From NCBI RefSeq assembly GCF_014633365.1, contig NC_068346.1, forward strand, positions 35,093,191-35,157,190: a stretch of DNA of 64,000 bases, written 5' to 3'. Within the stretch, counting starts at the first letter, position 1; each line of letters opens with the position of its first letter. The position numbers and the translations under genes are program-made. Below are positions 35,086-45,161 of the stretch, piece by piece. The DNA is from Diospyros lotus (lineage: Eukaryota; Streptophyta; Magnoliopsida; Ericales; Ebenaceae). The notes under the pieces are model-generated. The model was not told where the DNA came from and ran no database searches. It was given only the letters and a program-made list of their open reading frames with translations.

Positions 35086-35746
35086 TCACAGTGATAAATC
35101 TAAATTAATCGGACCCCTTGGGCGCTTGTTACTAATTGCCTTAGACCAGTCTATCCGAGGCTCATGAGGATCGTACTGTGGAACATAAGCATGTAATTTC
35201 TCTAACAGCTTATCAATGGTGGATGCAGAAATGAGAATCTTTCTTGCTGAACGAGAAATGAACTGTTGGTCCACAGCCTGATCAAGAAAAGAGAGTAACC
35301 CATCGAAAAAATGGTTAACATTTAAAAGTCCAATGGGTTTGGTATGGAGATTACTCTTGGCCCAGGAGATTATACAAAAGATTTCTTCAAGTGTTCCAAA
35401 ACCTCCTGGTAAAGCAATGAAGGCATCTGACTGATAAATCTTACAAGCCATGCGCTCAGACATAGAAGTCGTTTCTATAAGTTGACCGCGTGTAATCCCG
35501 GAAATATGTGGTTCAGCTAAAGGGATTGGCATTATACCTACCACAGATGAATTTCCAAGATGTACAGCTTGTGAAACATAACCATTCAATCCACGACTTC
35601 CCCCTCCATATACCAAATTAATTTTTTTTCTCTCCTAATTTTTTACCAAGTTCGTTCGCTGCAAGTGCGTAACAAATATCACTCCCAAGTTGAGAGCCAC
35701 AAAGTACACATATGGTTTTAATTTGACGAACGAACTGCCTTTCCAT
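35086..35746 (-). pseudogene. Captured cytokinin-activating LOG-like gene (one frameshift)
   Basis: LOG enzymes are cytosolic phosphoribohydrolases that release active cytokinin bases from their riboside 5'-monophosphates. From the ATG at 35746 the first frame reads MERQFVRQIKTICVLCGSQL. It leaves frame in an eight-A run (T8 at 35632-35639). The other frame continues open for 176 codons to the stop at 35086: VYGGGSRGLNGYVSQAV, SMSERMACKIYQSDAFIALP, the signature PGGFGTLEE, then KPIGLLNVNHFFDGLLSFLD and LISASTIDKLLEKLHAYVP. Total size (about 215 codons) matches plant LOGs, and both halves are complete apart from the one-base shift. There are no introns, whereas plant LOG genes have several, which points to capture of a spliced mRNA. 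The C-terminal IDWS...LDLSL resembles one plant LOG-like subgroup as I remember it. A CTTTTCAG|G acceptor-like site (35767) sits 20 nt before the ATG. Confidence 0.9.
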
Positions 35747-35913
35747 GTTTGTTTCTTTTGTATGTCCTGAAAAGAAGTTTGGAGATCAAAAGTAGCTATA
35801 CAACAATTCAACAAGAAATAAATACAAACAAAAATCTTGCGTATATATAAGCAGTTGTGATTGTGGCTCACATCTTCCTCTGGTTTTACGTCCAGAAACT
35901 GCTTAAACACTTT

Positions 35914-36459
35914 CTATGAAGTGGGGATAAGCTTCCCATCCAATTTTCTTATAGATTGGCAAACAGGGTCGTTTTTAGTCAGATTCCCAAGACTATAGCG
36001 TTGGTGGTCACTTCTGAACTGGGTCCATAAAGCAAGAAGTTCTCTTTGCACTATTCCACACGGATGCGTCTCAAGAGTCAATCGGATATCATCCAGAGAC
36101 TCCTTACTCAGTCCATCCTTTATGAAACTAATTTTATCTTCTCGATTTATGGACGTAAACCCCACAGATTTGCATCGTGTGTTACAGGTCCATCGAGCAC
36201 ATTTGTAACAACCATTCACTCTTTTCGCTCTTCTTTTCTTCGCAAAACTACTCTTCCCTAAGCCTGGAAAATGCTTAAAACTAGGTGAAGTTTCACCAGC
36301 TAATCGAACTTTTGCTTCGATCAGCCAACGAATATCTTCAGGGATGTTATTAAGCATCAACAACCTAAGTCTTTCACACCTAACAACATAAATTTTTTTC
36401 AAATCATTCTGCGGGAGAGATGGATAGTACTTGTGAATTTTTGAGAGATAAAGATCCAT
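35914..36459 (-). CDS. Cysteine-rich basic protein resembling plant flexivirus nucleic-acid-binding proteins
   Basis: Intact frame of 181 codons from the ATG at 36459. Residues 1-60 are probably helical and include LRLLMLNNIPEDIRWLIEAK. Residues 69-80 form a basic patch (KSSFAKKRRAKR). Cys84, Cys87, Cys92 and Cys96 make a C-x2-C-x4-C-x3-C finger-like cluster, followed by a conserved-looking SINREDKISFIKDGL (103-117). A basic patch directly before a small Cys cluster, then a phrase ending FI-x-x-G, is the layout of the cysteine-rich nucleic-acid-binding proteins of carla-, viti- and allexiviruses (Pfam Viral_NABP/Carla_C4 type). Several of these are reported to suppress RNA silencing. It is not a retroviral nucleocapsid knuckle (CCHC). 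It lies between integrase and the LOG-like gene on the same strand. Homology is judged by eye and function is inferred. It could instead be an unrelated plant zinc-binding protein. Confidence 0.6.
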   Translation of the reverse strand: MDLYLSKIHKYYPSLPQNDLKKIYVVRCERLRLLMLNNIPEDIRWLIEAKVRLAGETSPSFKHFPGLGKSSFAKKRRAKRVNGCYKCARWTCNTRCKSVGFTSINREDKISFIKDGLSKESLDDIRLTLETHPCGIVQRELLALWTQFRSDHQRYSLGNLTKNDPVCQSIRKLDGKLIPTS

Positions 36460-36477
36460 TTTTTTTTTTTTTTTTAA

Positions 36478-36770
36478 CTATACTAAGAAAAAAAAAAGTA
36501 AAGAACTATAAACTTTACAAAAGGGATGAGAGTACCTGATCGGAGAATAACACAAAAGAGAGAAGACTGAGCTCAAGAAGGGTGGCTTGCCTTATACAGA
36601 TATGGAGTCTCTTATAGAGCAATGACCATCACTATTTTACACTCGGCTCGAGGCATGCCATAATTACAGGGTTATGCTTGGCGTCTCTTTTTCAACGCTT
36701 GGTGCCTCATTTTTCAACATTTGGCAGTGTGCCTTATCCTTTATAGGGCAGTGTGATTGCACTGCCCAAG
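36478..36770 (-). promoter_or_regulatory. Putative internal promoter and leader of the extra genes
   Basis: Minus-strand TATA-like boxes lie at 36745-36739 (TATAAAG), 36616-36611 and 36596-36591 (TATAAG). Downstream is a CT-rich leader (CAGTCTTCTCTCTTTTGTG), a donor-like ATCAG|GTACT (36536/36535) and a pyrimidine tract ending CTTAG or TATAG (36483, 36478), right before the cysteine-rich ORF. A perfect stem GGGCAGTG-TGATTG-CACTGCCC lies at 36746-36767. The region is unlike pol and unlike the LTR. Activity is inference. Confidence 0.45.
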
Positions 36771-37035
36771 AAAAGATAGCTACCACCAGCGTCAATTCTG
36801 TCTCTCTCAATTCAAATTTTTTTTTTATTATTATTATTTTATTATTTTTTTAATTTTTTTTTATTCTTATTCTTATTATTATTATTATTTTTTTTTTGAT
36901 TTTTTTTTTTTAATAAATGTTTTGTTTTAGGGGCCCAATAAAATCATACATACCACACAAGACAATATTATCGAGTCTAACAAAATTATTTGCACAATAG
37001 ATCAGTTTCAAACACCAATAAAATCAAGTACACCT

Positions 37036-37048
37036 TACCCCCCAACTT
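37036..37048 (-). other. Internal polypurine-tract copy after pol
   Basis: The minus strand reads AAGTTGGGGGGTA, preceded by ATTGAGGACAATGTGCAATT. As I recall, this context usually lies next to the 3' LTR in Athila-type elements. Here it lies about 3.8 kb upstream of the LTR, before the extra genes. Confidence 0.6.
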
Positions 37049-37363
37049 AAATTGCACATTGTCCTCAATCGACAATAAAAGGATAGAAGATAGGCATACC
37101 TGGTGGTCTTCAATGCATGAACTCGTATGCAAAAAAATTTTTATTTAGACTGCACACAGAGAAACACTATTTGAATCAAAGTTAATTAAGTAATGCAGAA
37201 AATGAACAACTTATATATATAATTCTTTATTCTTTTATTTTATTTTTTTCTTTATTTTATTTTATTTTATTTTTATTTTTTTTTCAGATCTATAAACATC
37301 CATTTAACCTAAATGGAAAGGTGGTCTTTTAACGTCAGATTCCCAGACGATAGGAAACTTTCC

Positions 37364-37939
37364 CTACTCATCAGATGATGATGGATCATCTAAATCCACA
37401 ACTCCTTCATTCTCCTCAACACTACCCTGGTATGGTTTCAACCTATGACCATTGACTGTTAGAAGCTGTCCTGACTCCGGATTTTCTATCTCAAATGCCC
37501 CATATCCTGAGATGGACTTGATTACAAAGGGGCCGACCCATCGAGACTTCAATTTTCCTGGGAATAGATGCAATCGAGAATCATACAAGAGTACCCGTTG
37601 CCCTACCTGAAAGCTTTTTCGAATGATGTGCCGATCATGTAACTCTTTCATGCGAACCTTGGCCAATCGTGCATTTTCAAATGCTTCATTCCGAATTTCC
37701 TCAAGTTCATTCAATTGGAGCTTCCTGGATAAGCCTGCTTCAGTTAGACTCTTGTTGATCTTATGAATTGCCCAATATGCTTTATGCTCAATTTCCACCG
37801 GCAGATGACAAGATTTACCGTATACTAGCCTATAGGGAGACATTCCCAAAATTGTTTTGTAAGCTGTTCTGTATGCCCAAAGAGCGTCTACTAGTCTTAA
37901 GGACCAATCCTTACGATTAGCAGCAACAGTCTTTTCCAA
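37364..37939 (-). CDS. Integrase C-terminal part (after frameshift)
   Basis: This continues the integrase of the Athila-like element in another frame: [49 protein letters not shown] and the GPY/F region [20 protein letters not shown]. The frame is lost by one missing base near 37951-37956, where the upstream protein runs off after AELANRR. The terminal stop is at 37364-37366. Without the lesion pol would be a single frame. Confidence 0.9.
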   Translation of the reverse strand: MEKTVAANRKDWSLRLVDALWAYRTAYKTILGMSPYRLVYGKSCHLPVEIEHKAYWAIHKINKSLTEAGLSRKLQLNELEEIRNEAFENARLAKVRMKELHDRHIIRKSFQVGQRVLLYDSRLHLFPGKLKSRWVGPFVIKSISGYGAFEIENPESGQLLTVNGHRLKPYQGSVEENEGVVDLDDPSSSDE

Positions 37940-40900
37940 TATGCGCTTAATCTCCTATTGGCTAGCTCGGCTTGACCATTGGTTTGGGGATGGTATGGTG
38001 TTGCAACTTTATGCAGTACACCATATTTCTTCATTAATCCTGCCACTACTTTATTACAAAAATGGGAACCCCCATCACTGATGATTGCTCGTGGCATCCC
38101 AAATCGACTGAATATATTTTCTTTCAAAAATTTCATGACAGTCCTATGGTCATTTGTTCTGGCCGGGATTGCTTCTACCCATTTGGACACATAGTCAACA
38201 GCAAGTAAGATGTATTCATGACCAAATGAATTGACAAATGGGCCCATAAAATCCATACCCCAACAGTCAAAAACTTCTAATACTTGGATCGGATGTAATG
38301 GCATCATGTTTCTCCTTGACAGACTTCCTAACCTTTGACATCGATCACAATTTGAACAGAACTTGTACACATCCTTGAACAGTGTCGGCCAATAAAATCC
38401 ACTCTGAAAAATTTTTGCAACTGTTTTCTTGACAGAAAAATGGCCTCCACATGCAAGAGTATGACTGAAATTGATGACACTTTGTTGCTCATGATCGAGT
38501 ATGCATCTACGGATGATTTGGTCAGGACAATACTTGAAGAGGTAGGGCTCATCCCAAAAGAATGTTCTGACTTTTCTGAAGAATTTATGCCTATCTTGCT
38601 TACTCCAATGGTCTGGGATCAGACCAGTTGCCAGGTAGTTCGCAATGTCGGCATACCAAGGGACAACAGATGATGCACGAATAACATTCACTTTAAACAG
38701 TTGCTCATCAGGGAAATTGTCATGAATTGGTTCATCCAATTGTGTGAGATCTTGACTTGGAATCCTTGACAAATGGTCAGCCACCACATTTTCTACTCCC
38801 TTCTTGTCTCTGATTTCAATGTTGAACTCTTGCAGGAGTAAGATCCATCGGAGCAGACGGGGTTTTGCATCTTGCTTTGTGAACAAATACTTCAGAGCAG
38901 CGTGATCAGTAAAAATGATCACTAGTGACCCTACGAGGTAAGATCGAAACTTGTCCAGGGCAAAGACAACTGCTAGTAACTCTTTCTCTGTAGTGGTGTA
39001 ATTCTTTTGTGCCTCATTAAGAGTTTTGCTAGCATAATATATCACATGAGGTTTCTTATCCTTCCTCTGCCCTAACACAGCTCCTACCGCATAATCACTA
39101 GCATCGCACATAAGTTCAAACGGGAGGGACCAATCAGGGGACTGAATGATAGGTGCTGAAATGAGTGCATCTTTCAATTTATCAAAAACATTTTGACAGG
39201 CAGGACTCCATTCAAACGGAACATCTTGAGACAACAAATGGCACAAGGGTCTTGTTATGGTGCTAAAGGAAGCAATGAATCTCCTATAAAACCCTGCATG
39301 TCCCAAAAAACTTCTGATGTCTTTCACATTCCTAGGGATGGGAAGTTTTTGAATTGTTTCAATTTTTGACCTATCTACCTCCATCCCCCTAGATGAAACG
39401 ATGTGCCCCAAGACTATGCCCTGTTTCACCATGAAGTGACATTTTTCCCAATTGAGTATCAGATTTGTTTCCTCACATCTTGCTAAAACCTTTTTCAGAT
39501 TCTCCAAACAGGCCTCAAAGTTACTTCCATAAACAGAAAAGTCATCCATAAATACTTCAACAATCTGCTCAACCATTTCACTGAAAATGCTCATCATACA
39601 CCTTTGAAAGGTGGCTGGAGCATTGCATAACCCAAATGGCATGCGCCTGTATGCAAATGTCCCAAATGGACATGTGAAAGTTGTCTTCTCTTGATCTTCT
39701 AGTGCAATTTCTATCTGATTGTACCCTGAGTAGCCATCTAAGAAACAATAGTAGGCTTGGCCTGCTATTCTCTCCAGAACTTGATCTAAGAAAGGCAAAG
39801 GAAAATGATCTTTCCTTGTCACAGAATTGAGCTTTCTATAATCAATGCACATACGCCATCCTGTCTGGATGCGCGTGGGAATCAGTTCATTGTTCTCATT
39901 TTTTACAACAGTGACTCCAGACTTTTTGGGTACTACCTGTGTTGGACTTACCCACTTAGAATCAGAGATTGGGTAAATTATTTCAGCATCCAATAGCTTA
40001 AGCACTTCTTTTCTGACAACTTCTTTCATGTTGGGATTTAATCTCCTTTGCATTTGCCTAACTGGTTTTGCTCCTTCTTCCAAGAATATCTTATGAGTAC
40101 AGATCAAAGGGCTAATACCTTGCAAATCTGAAATGGTCCATCCTAATGACTTCCTGTGTGCTTTTAGAACTTTTATCAGTTGTTGCTCTTGTTGAGGTGT
40201 CAAACTTGAAGAGATCACCACTGGGAATGCTTCCCCTTCTCCTAGAAAGACATATTTCAAATCACTGGGCAATGGCTTTCTCTCAGGCGTGGACTGATGG
40301 CTATCAGGAGCCATGAGCTTACTGTCCAAGTTCCTTAATGGCTCTAAACCAGGCATCCATGTAGGCTTCTCACTTTCTTTGCTTATGACTTCCACTTCTT
40401 TTATTTCTTCGAGATCTTGATTTCCTTCTTTGGGTCTTCTCATGAACTCTTCAAAACAGTCATTGGTCAGTGTTTGGATCAAGTCTACCTTCTCCACTTT
40501 ACTCTCAGTGTCCTGATGTTTGGCTACCCTAAAGATATTCATTTCTACAGTCATGTTCCCAAAAGATAGCTTTAACACACCATTCCTACAGTTGATGATG
40601 GCATTTGATGTGGCAAGGAATGGTCGACCTAAGATGACTGGCACAGGAGGTTGAGGCCCCTGATGCGGCTGGCTGTCCAAAACGATGAAGTCCACTGGAA
40701 AGTAGAACTTATCGATTTGTACCAGAACATCCTCCACAATTCCTCGTGGAACTTTGACTGATCGATCAGCCAGCTGAAGGGTCACTCTAGTGGGTTTAAG
40801 CTCACCTAATCCCAACTGTTGATACACACTGTATGGCAACAAATTGACACTAGCTCCTAAATCCAAGAGTGCCCGATCAACCTTTTGACTTCCTATGATG

Positions 40901-42258
40901 CATGTAATGGTTGGACAGCCTGGATCTTTGTATTTGGGAGGAGTTTTCAATTGGAGAATGGCGCTGACTTGTTCAGTCAAGAATGCCTTTTCATGCACAT
41001 TTGTTTTCCTTTTGACAGTGCACAGATCTTTCAAAAACTTTGCATATGAAGGTGTTTGTTTGATTGCATCCAACAGCGGGATGTTGATTCTCACTTGCTT
41101 AAACACTTCATATATATCTGCATTTTGTTGCTCTTTTTTCAAATGATTCAACCTTTGTGGAAAAGGTGGTTTGGGCCTGTATTGAATTTCTTTCTCGTCT
41201 TCTTTTTGTTTTTCATTTTTCTCATTTTTTTCATTTTTCTCATTTTTCTCATTTTTTTCATTTTTTTCCACGGTGGATTCATGATCTTTTGGTTCTTTTT
41301 CTTCATCAACATGTTGGTTTATCCTAGGATCAGTTGGTTTCTCAATTATTCTTCCACTTCTTAGGGCAGTCACTGCTTGCACTTGTTCATGAGTGTTGGT
41401 TTCACTATTTGAAGCTTCTACCTGGTTGGTTTGCCTAATTGGGTTAGGATTAGTTTGGGATGGAAACCTCCCGGGTTCTCTCACACTCAATGTTTGTGTT
41501 ATCTTGGTCAACTGGCTCTTAATGTCTTCTATGGCTCTGTTTGTTTGGTCTTGATTTTTGACAAGCTGAGCAACCTGATTATTGATACCTGTTTGACTTT
41601 GGATGAACTGGTGCAAGGTATCTTCCAAAGATCTCCTATGAGGAGGTTGGTAAGTATTGGATGAAGAACCTTGATTTTGTTGGAAGGTATGTTGTTGTGT
41701 AGGGAAGGGAGGTTGAGAATGATTTCCAGAATCATTTCTCCAAGAAAAATTGGGGTGATTTCTATTATTGGGATGGTATGAATTGTAGTTCTGATTATTC
41801 CCATAATAGGCTCCACTCTGATTTTGATTTTGTCTCCCCTCAAAGTTGTGTGAATGATTGTTATTAGTCTGCCCATACAATACCTCCTTGAAAGCAGGTA
41901 GGGTAGGACATTCTTCAGTTGAATGATCTGTTGCATCACACACAGCACACTTTACTTCCACTTGATTAACAGATTGCACCTTTTTGGGTTGCATGTTTTC
42001 AACTTTCTTTGTTAAAGCAGTTAGTCTTGCATTTAAATCGTCACTCTCACTCAGTTGGTATCTCCCTCTAGGTTGTGGATTTTCTCTTGAATCAAGAGCA
42101 GATGTTGGACCAACTTCCCAGTTCCTTGTATTCTCAGCCAATGTGTCAAAGAAGTGGAAAGCTTCTTCTGGAGTCTTCTCATAGAATTCTCCATTGCACA
42201 TTGTAGAAACTAGCATTTTCAATTGGGGAGTGAGTGAATCATGAAAGAAACTGACCAC
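37897..42258 (-). CDS. pol: Gag C-terminal part, protease, RT, RNase H and integrase of the Athila-like element
   Basis: Open frame of 1453 codons. In order: end of capsid ([16 protein letters not shown]); one zinc knuckle [14 protein letters not shown]; a Lys-Asn-Glu tripeptide repeat coded by 41211-41272; protease with [19 protein letters not shown] with [36 protein letters not shown] and the catalytic [10 protein letters not shown]; RNase H with [15 protein letters not shown] and [11 protein letters not shown]; integrase zinc region ending CSNCDRCQR; integrase core with [22 protein letters not shown] and [23 protein letters not shown] and SDGGSHFCN are Athila-like. The listed first Met is not a true start: the protein continues from the gag frame through a TGA at 42316-42318. 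Confidence 0.95.
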   Translation of the reverse strand: MVSFFHDSLTPQLKMLVSTMCNGEFYEKTPEEAFHFFDTLAENTRNWEVGPTSALDSRENPQPRGRYQLSESDDLNARLTALTKKVENMQPKKVQSVNQVEVKCAVCDATDHSTEECPTLPAFKEVLYGQTNNNHSHNFEGRQNQNQSGAYYGNNQNYNSYHPNNRNHPNFSWRNDSGNHSQPPFPTQQHTFQQNQGSSSNTYQPPHRRSLEDTLHQFIQSQTGINNQVAQLVKNQDQTNRAIEDIKSQLTKITQTLSVREPGRFPSQTNPNPIRQTNQVEASNSETNTHEQVQAVTALRSGRIIEKPTDPRINQHVDEEKEPKDHESTVEKNEKNEKNEKNEKNEKNEKQKEDEKEIQYRPKPPFPQRLNHLKKEQQNADIYEVFKQVRINIPLLDAIKQTPSYAKFLKDLCTVKRKTNVHEKAFLTEQVSAILQLKTPPKYKDPGCPTITCIIGSQKVDRALLDLGASVNLLPYSVYQQLGLGELKPTRVTLQLADRSVKVPRGIVEDVLVQIDKFYFPVDFIVLDSQPHQGPQPPVPVILGRPFLATSNAIINCRNGVLKLSFGNMTVEMNIFRVAKHQDTESKVEKVDLIQTLTNDCFEEFMRRPKEGNQDLEEIKEVEVISKESEKPTWMPGLEPLRNLDSKLMAPDSHQSTPERKPLPSDLKYVFLGEGEAFPVVISSSLTPQQEQQLIKVLKAHRKSLGWTISDLQGISPLICTHKIFLEEGAKPVRQMQRRLNPNMKEVVRKEVLKLLDAEIIYPISDSKWVSPTQVVPKKSGVTVVKNENNELIPTRIQTGWRMCIDYRKLNSVTRKDHFPLPFLDQVLERIAGQAYYCFLDGYSGYNQIEIALEDQEKTTFTCPFGTFAYRRMPFGLCNAPATFQRCMMSIFSEMVEQIVEVFMDDFSVYGSNFEACLENLKKVLARCEETNLILNWEKCHFMVKQGIVLGHIVSSRGMEVDRSKIETIQKLPIPRNVKDIRSFLGHAGFYRRFIASFSTITRPLCHLLSQDVPFEWSPACQNVFDKLKDALISAPIIQSPDWSLPFELMCDASDYAVGAVLGQRKDKKPHVIYYASKTLNEAQKNYTTTEKELLAVVFALDKFRSYLVGSLVIIFTDHAALKYLFTKQDAKPRLLRWILLLQEFNIEIRDKKGVENVVADHLSRIPSQDLTQLDEPIHDNFPDEQLFKVNVIRASSVVPWYADIANYLATGLIPDHWSKQDRHKFFRKVRTFFWDEPYLFKYCPDQIIRRCILDHEQQSVINFSHTLACGGHFSVKKTVAKIFQSGFYWPTLFKDVYKFCSNCDRCQRLGSLSRRNMMPLHPIQVLEVFDCWGMDFMGPFVNSFGHEYILLAVDYVSKWVEAIPARTNDHRTVMKFLKENIFSRFGMPRAIISDGGSHFCNKVVAGLMKKYGVLHKVATPYHPQTNGQAELANRRLSAYWKRLLLLIVRIGP

Positions 42259-42315
42259 TCTCCATTGCTCAAAAGCATGGTGCGGACAAGTGTGAAGAAG
42301 GTCTTTAAACCTTTC

Positions 42316-42870
42316 TCACGCTTGCGCAAAATTCTCATTTGGTTTACAGGCAAAGTTCATGATTTGTCTTTGAAGAGTAGCAGTTCTGTTGGCAGGGAAG
42401 TATTTTTTTAAGAAAGTTGTTTGCATTTCTCTCCAAGTTCCTATAGATCTAGGTGGGAGAGTGCTTAACCATATTTTTGCCTTATCTTTCAGTGAGAATG
42501 GAAAGAGTTTTAATCTTATGACATCCTCATTTGCTGTATGGTCCATGCAAGTGCTACATACTTCCTCAAATTCTTTCATATGAGTATATGGATTTTCAGA
42601 ATCCATGCCATGAAAAGTTGGCAACAATTGGATTGTGCCAGGTTTGAAGTTAAACCTATGATGATTGATGGGAAGAATAATGCATGAGGGGGTTGTCTGC
42701 CTAGGAGGATGAAGATACTCCCTAAGGGGTCTGATCATCTCCTGATCAATGGGATCAGGGTCACCGTGGTCACTACCACGTGCAGACATGTTCTGTGGAA
42801 GTGGCATGTTCTCATTGTGTTGAGACATGAGTGACTGATTTTCTACAGTTTTACCTGACCTAAGTATCAT
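42316..42870 (-). CDS. gag: Gag N-terminal part of the Athila-like element (ends at in-frame TGA)
   Basis: The frame starts MILRSGKTVENQSLM at 42870 and runs through the plant gypsy capsid block: GMDSENPYTHMKEFEEVCST, LKLFPFSLKDKAKIWLSTLP, REMQTTFLKKYFPANRT. It stops at TGA 42316-42318, and the same frame then continues as [13 protein letters not shown]. The position is one where homologs usually have Trp (TGG), so this is most simply a G-to-A mutation. Read-through cannot be excluded. Confidence 0.9.
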   Translation of the reverse strand: MILRSGKTVENQSLMSQHNENMPLPQNMSARGSDHGDPDPIDQEMIRPLREYLHPPRQTTPSCIILPINHHRFNFKPGTIQLLPTFHGMDSENPYTHMKEFEEVCSTCMDHTANEDVIRLKLFPFSLKDKAKIWLSTLPPRSIGTWREMQTTFLKKYFPANRTATLQRQIMNFACKPNENFAQA

Positions 42871-42970
42871 ACACTATGCAAAAATAAAGTAAAAAGAAAC
42901 AGAGTTACCGAATTTATCAGGAGATGCTTCTTCTTATATTTTGTTTTTCCTTTTTGTTTTTGCCTCAATC

Positions 42971-42988
42971 TCCCCGGCAACGGCGCCA
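42971..42988 (-). other. Primer binding site, tRNA-Asp type
   Basis: The minus strand reads TGGCGCCGTTGCCGGGGA five bases inside the 5' LTR. As I recall it, this is the Athila primer site complementary to the 3' end of tRNA-Asp. Confidence 0.85.
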
Positions 42989-42993
42989 AAATT

Positions 42994-45045
42994 TGACTGC
43001 ACTCTCACCCTGCAATTAAAACACAAAACAAAACACAATAAAAATTTTATATTTTATTTATTTATTTAGGCGAGAGGTTTATACTCGTCAGTGTACGAGT
43101 GCAGTTGTAGTTCAAATTTAAATTTATACTTTCTGGATAAGTCCAGGTCGTCCACTGAGAGATTTATTTATGGCAAAAGAAAAAAAAGAATGTCACACAC
43201 ACGCATTTAGATGGATTGATAACATGATTTTTTATGATTTTTTTAGATAACAAATACTAGAAAAATAAAGCAAGACAGAAGTTGAAATAAATACTAAACG
43301 TGAGAATATGAAATTGGAAAGTACTTGAGTTAAGACAATTTCAATGCCAACCCGTTGATTCCCAAATATTAGCATAAAAGATTAGCAACATTAATTTAAT
43401 TTCAGATATGAGGATTTGTTATTAAATGCAATTAAAGATAATGATAGCTCTAGTTTAAGCAATCCCCATACATGATATGCGGGATTCTAATTTAAGAAAC
43501 TACCATAAATTCAATTACAATTAATACACAAAACAACTAAATTAATCATCCGGGTTTGGGTATGATAGCGTTTCCAGTTCTAGTAACTCTCATGCGTGAC
43601 ATGAAAGCTCTAAGTTAGGCTTACGCTCCAATCCAAACCTAGTGATTTTTCAATAATCAAAACACACTCATATTGAAGTTTAAACCAATGTTACTCATTT
43701 AAAGCGTAGCTTTCTTTGGGAATCATTGGCGTTAGACACTGTCCTTGCCTTAACCCAAGATTAGATTTAGCTACTCATCTCTATTAAATTAATTGACAAC
43801 AATTTAAATGACATAATTTAAATAATAGAATTTAAATGACAGGAATTAAAATAGAAGAAACTAACCGGCCATTTAGGCGGTAGATAATTAAAATACAAGA
43901 ATTAAAATTGCAAGAATTTAAAGGCAAGAAACTAACCGTCCATTTAGGCGATGAACAATTAAATGACAAGAATGAAAATTGCAGAAATTTAAAGGCACAA
44001 ATTAACCGGCCATTTAGGCGGTGAATAATAAAGTAATAATAAATGACATAAGAATTTAAAAGAAGAAATGAAGGAAGTAAGATCACAAGAGAGAATACTA
44101 AAGAAAAGGGGAAAGAACAAGAACAATTCTCAAAGAGAGAATTATAAGGAAACAACTAAACTTTGATTCAAGAATAATAATCACACTTACAAATGCAATC
44201 AAGTGATCTATTTATAGGCCACAAGATGCAATACAAACCACACAATTTCAATTATTCAACTAGACATAATTATATCTAATGGGCACTCACACACTTAAAG
44301 TTAAATGGATTTTAGCTATAATACACACCTAATATTAAATGGATTTTAGCTAAAATACATACCTAATAAAGCATTCATAAAGTTAAATGGATTTTAGCTA
44401 TAATATCCACCTAATAGTTAAGTGGATTTTAGCTAAAAAAACACACCTAATAAAGCTCTCACATAAAAAATAAAAATAGATTTCTATAAATTGGTTTTTA
44501 ATCTTCATTAGGATTAAAAATAATCATTGGGCCTTCTCCAAATAATATCTTCCATGGGTTGCTCAAATTGGGCCTTAATTCTTCATGGGCTTGAATTCTT
44601 CATGGACTTTAATTTTTCATGGGCTTGATTTCTTCATGGACTTTAAGTCTTCATGGGCTTGATTTCTCCATGGGTTTGATTTCTTCATGGACTTGAATTC
44701 TTCATGGACTTTAAGTCTTCATGGGCTTTAATTCTTCATGCCTAAAAAAAATAAAAATAATTTAATATTATTAATAAATTATATATTATATATATGTATT
44801 ACACATGACACATATATATATATATTACATGAATGCATATAATGATGTATATGTATTATATATAATTTTATATATTATTATTATTATTATTATTAAATTT
44901 TACTTTAAAATTTCATTTCATTCATTTTTCAATTTAAACTTGCATATAACCATAAAATATATATTAATATCTAATTTAAACTATTTTTAAGATCAAAAGA
45001 AGGGTATAATTATAACAAAATTTTTATAAAATTAACCACTAATCA
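42994..45045 (-). repeat. 5' LTR of the Athila-like element
   Basis: 2052 bp, paired with 31210-33269. The minus-strand TATAAATA box at 44216-44209 is the likely promoter of the genomic RNA. It has a 12-bp insertion near 43021 and a shorter CA run near 43195 compared with the other LTR. Confidence 0.95.
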
Positions 45046-45161
45046 GGCAGCCCACAACAAAATAAAAATTTTTAAGGTAAAATTCAGCCCAAATCAAATT
45101 CAGCCCACCTTCAGCCCAGCCCAGCCCACCCCAAGTTGCTGCATCCGCCCCTAGGCATATG

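Larger units (their letters stand above)
31210..45045 (-). mobile_element. Athila-like Ty3/gypsy element carrying two extra genes, 13.8 kb
   Basis: LTRs at 31210-33269 and 42994-45045 are nearly identical and flanked by GGCAG (31205-31209 and 45046-45050). On the minus strand the order is LTR, tRNA-Asp-type primer site, gag, protease, RT, RNase H, integrase, a 3.9-kb extra region, purine tract, LTR. The gag/pol motifs and primer site fit Athila. The extra region holds a cysteine-rich viral-type protein and a LOG-like gene rather than an env-like ORF. There is one in-frame TGA in gag and one single-base frameshift late in integrase. Otherwise it looks recently active. Confidence 0.96.
31162..45153. 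mobile_element. hAT-type MITE split by the Athila-like element
   Basis: The left piece 31162-31209 starts CAGGGGCGGATCCA and the right piece 45046-45153 ends TGCATCCGCCCCTA, giving imperfect terminal inverted repeats. The 8-bp duplications are GGCACATG (31154-31161) and GGCATATG (45154-45161), one mismatch. Total length is about 152 bp after removing the GGCAG copy. Eight-base duplications and CAGGGGCGG ends are typical of hAT MITEs. Confidence 0.8.

Noticed and set aside
35635..35910. 91-codon minus-strand frame upstream of LOG
   Set aside because: It covers the LOG N-terminus in the wrong frame plus the intergenic leader; the LOG reading is in another frame.
41056..41364. Plus-strand Phe/Ile/Leu-rich frame resembling membrane segments
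   Set aside because: It is the complement of the Lys-Asn-Glu repeat in gag-pol.
42316..42318. Programmed stop-codon read-through between gag and pol
   Set aside because: The TGA lies inside the capsid region, not at the gag/pol border, so mutation of a Trp codon is simpler.
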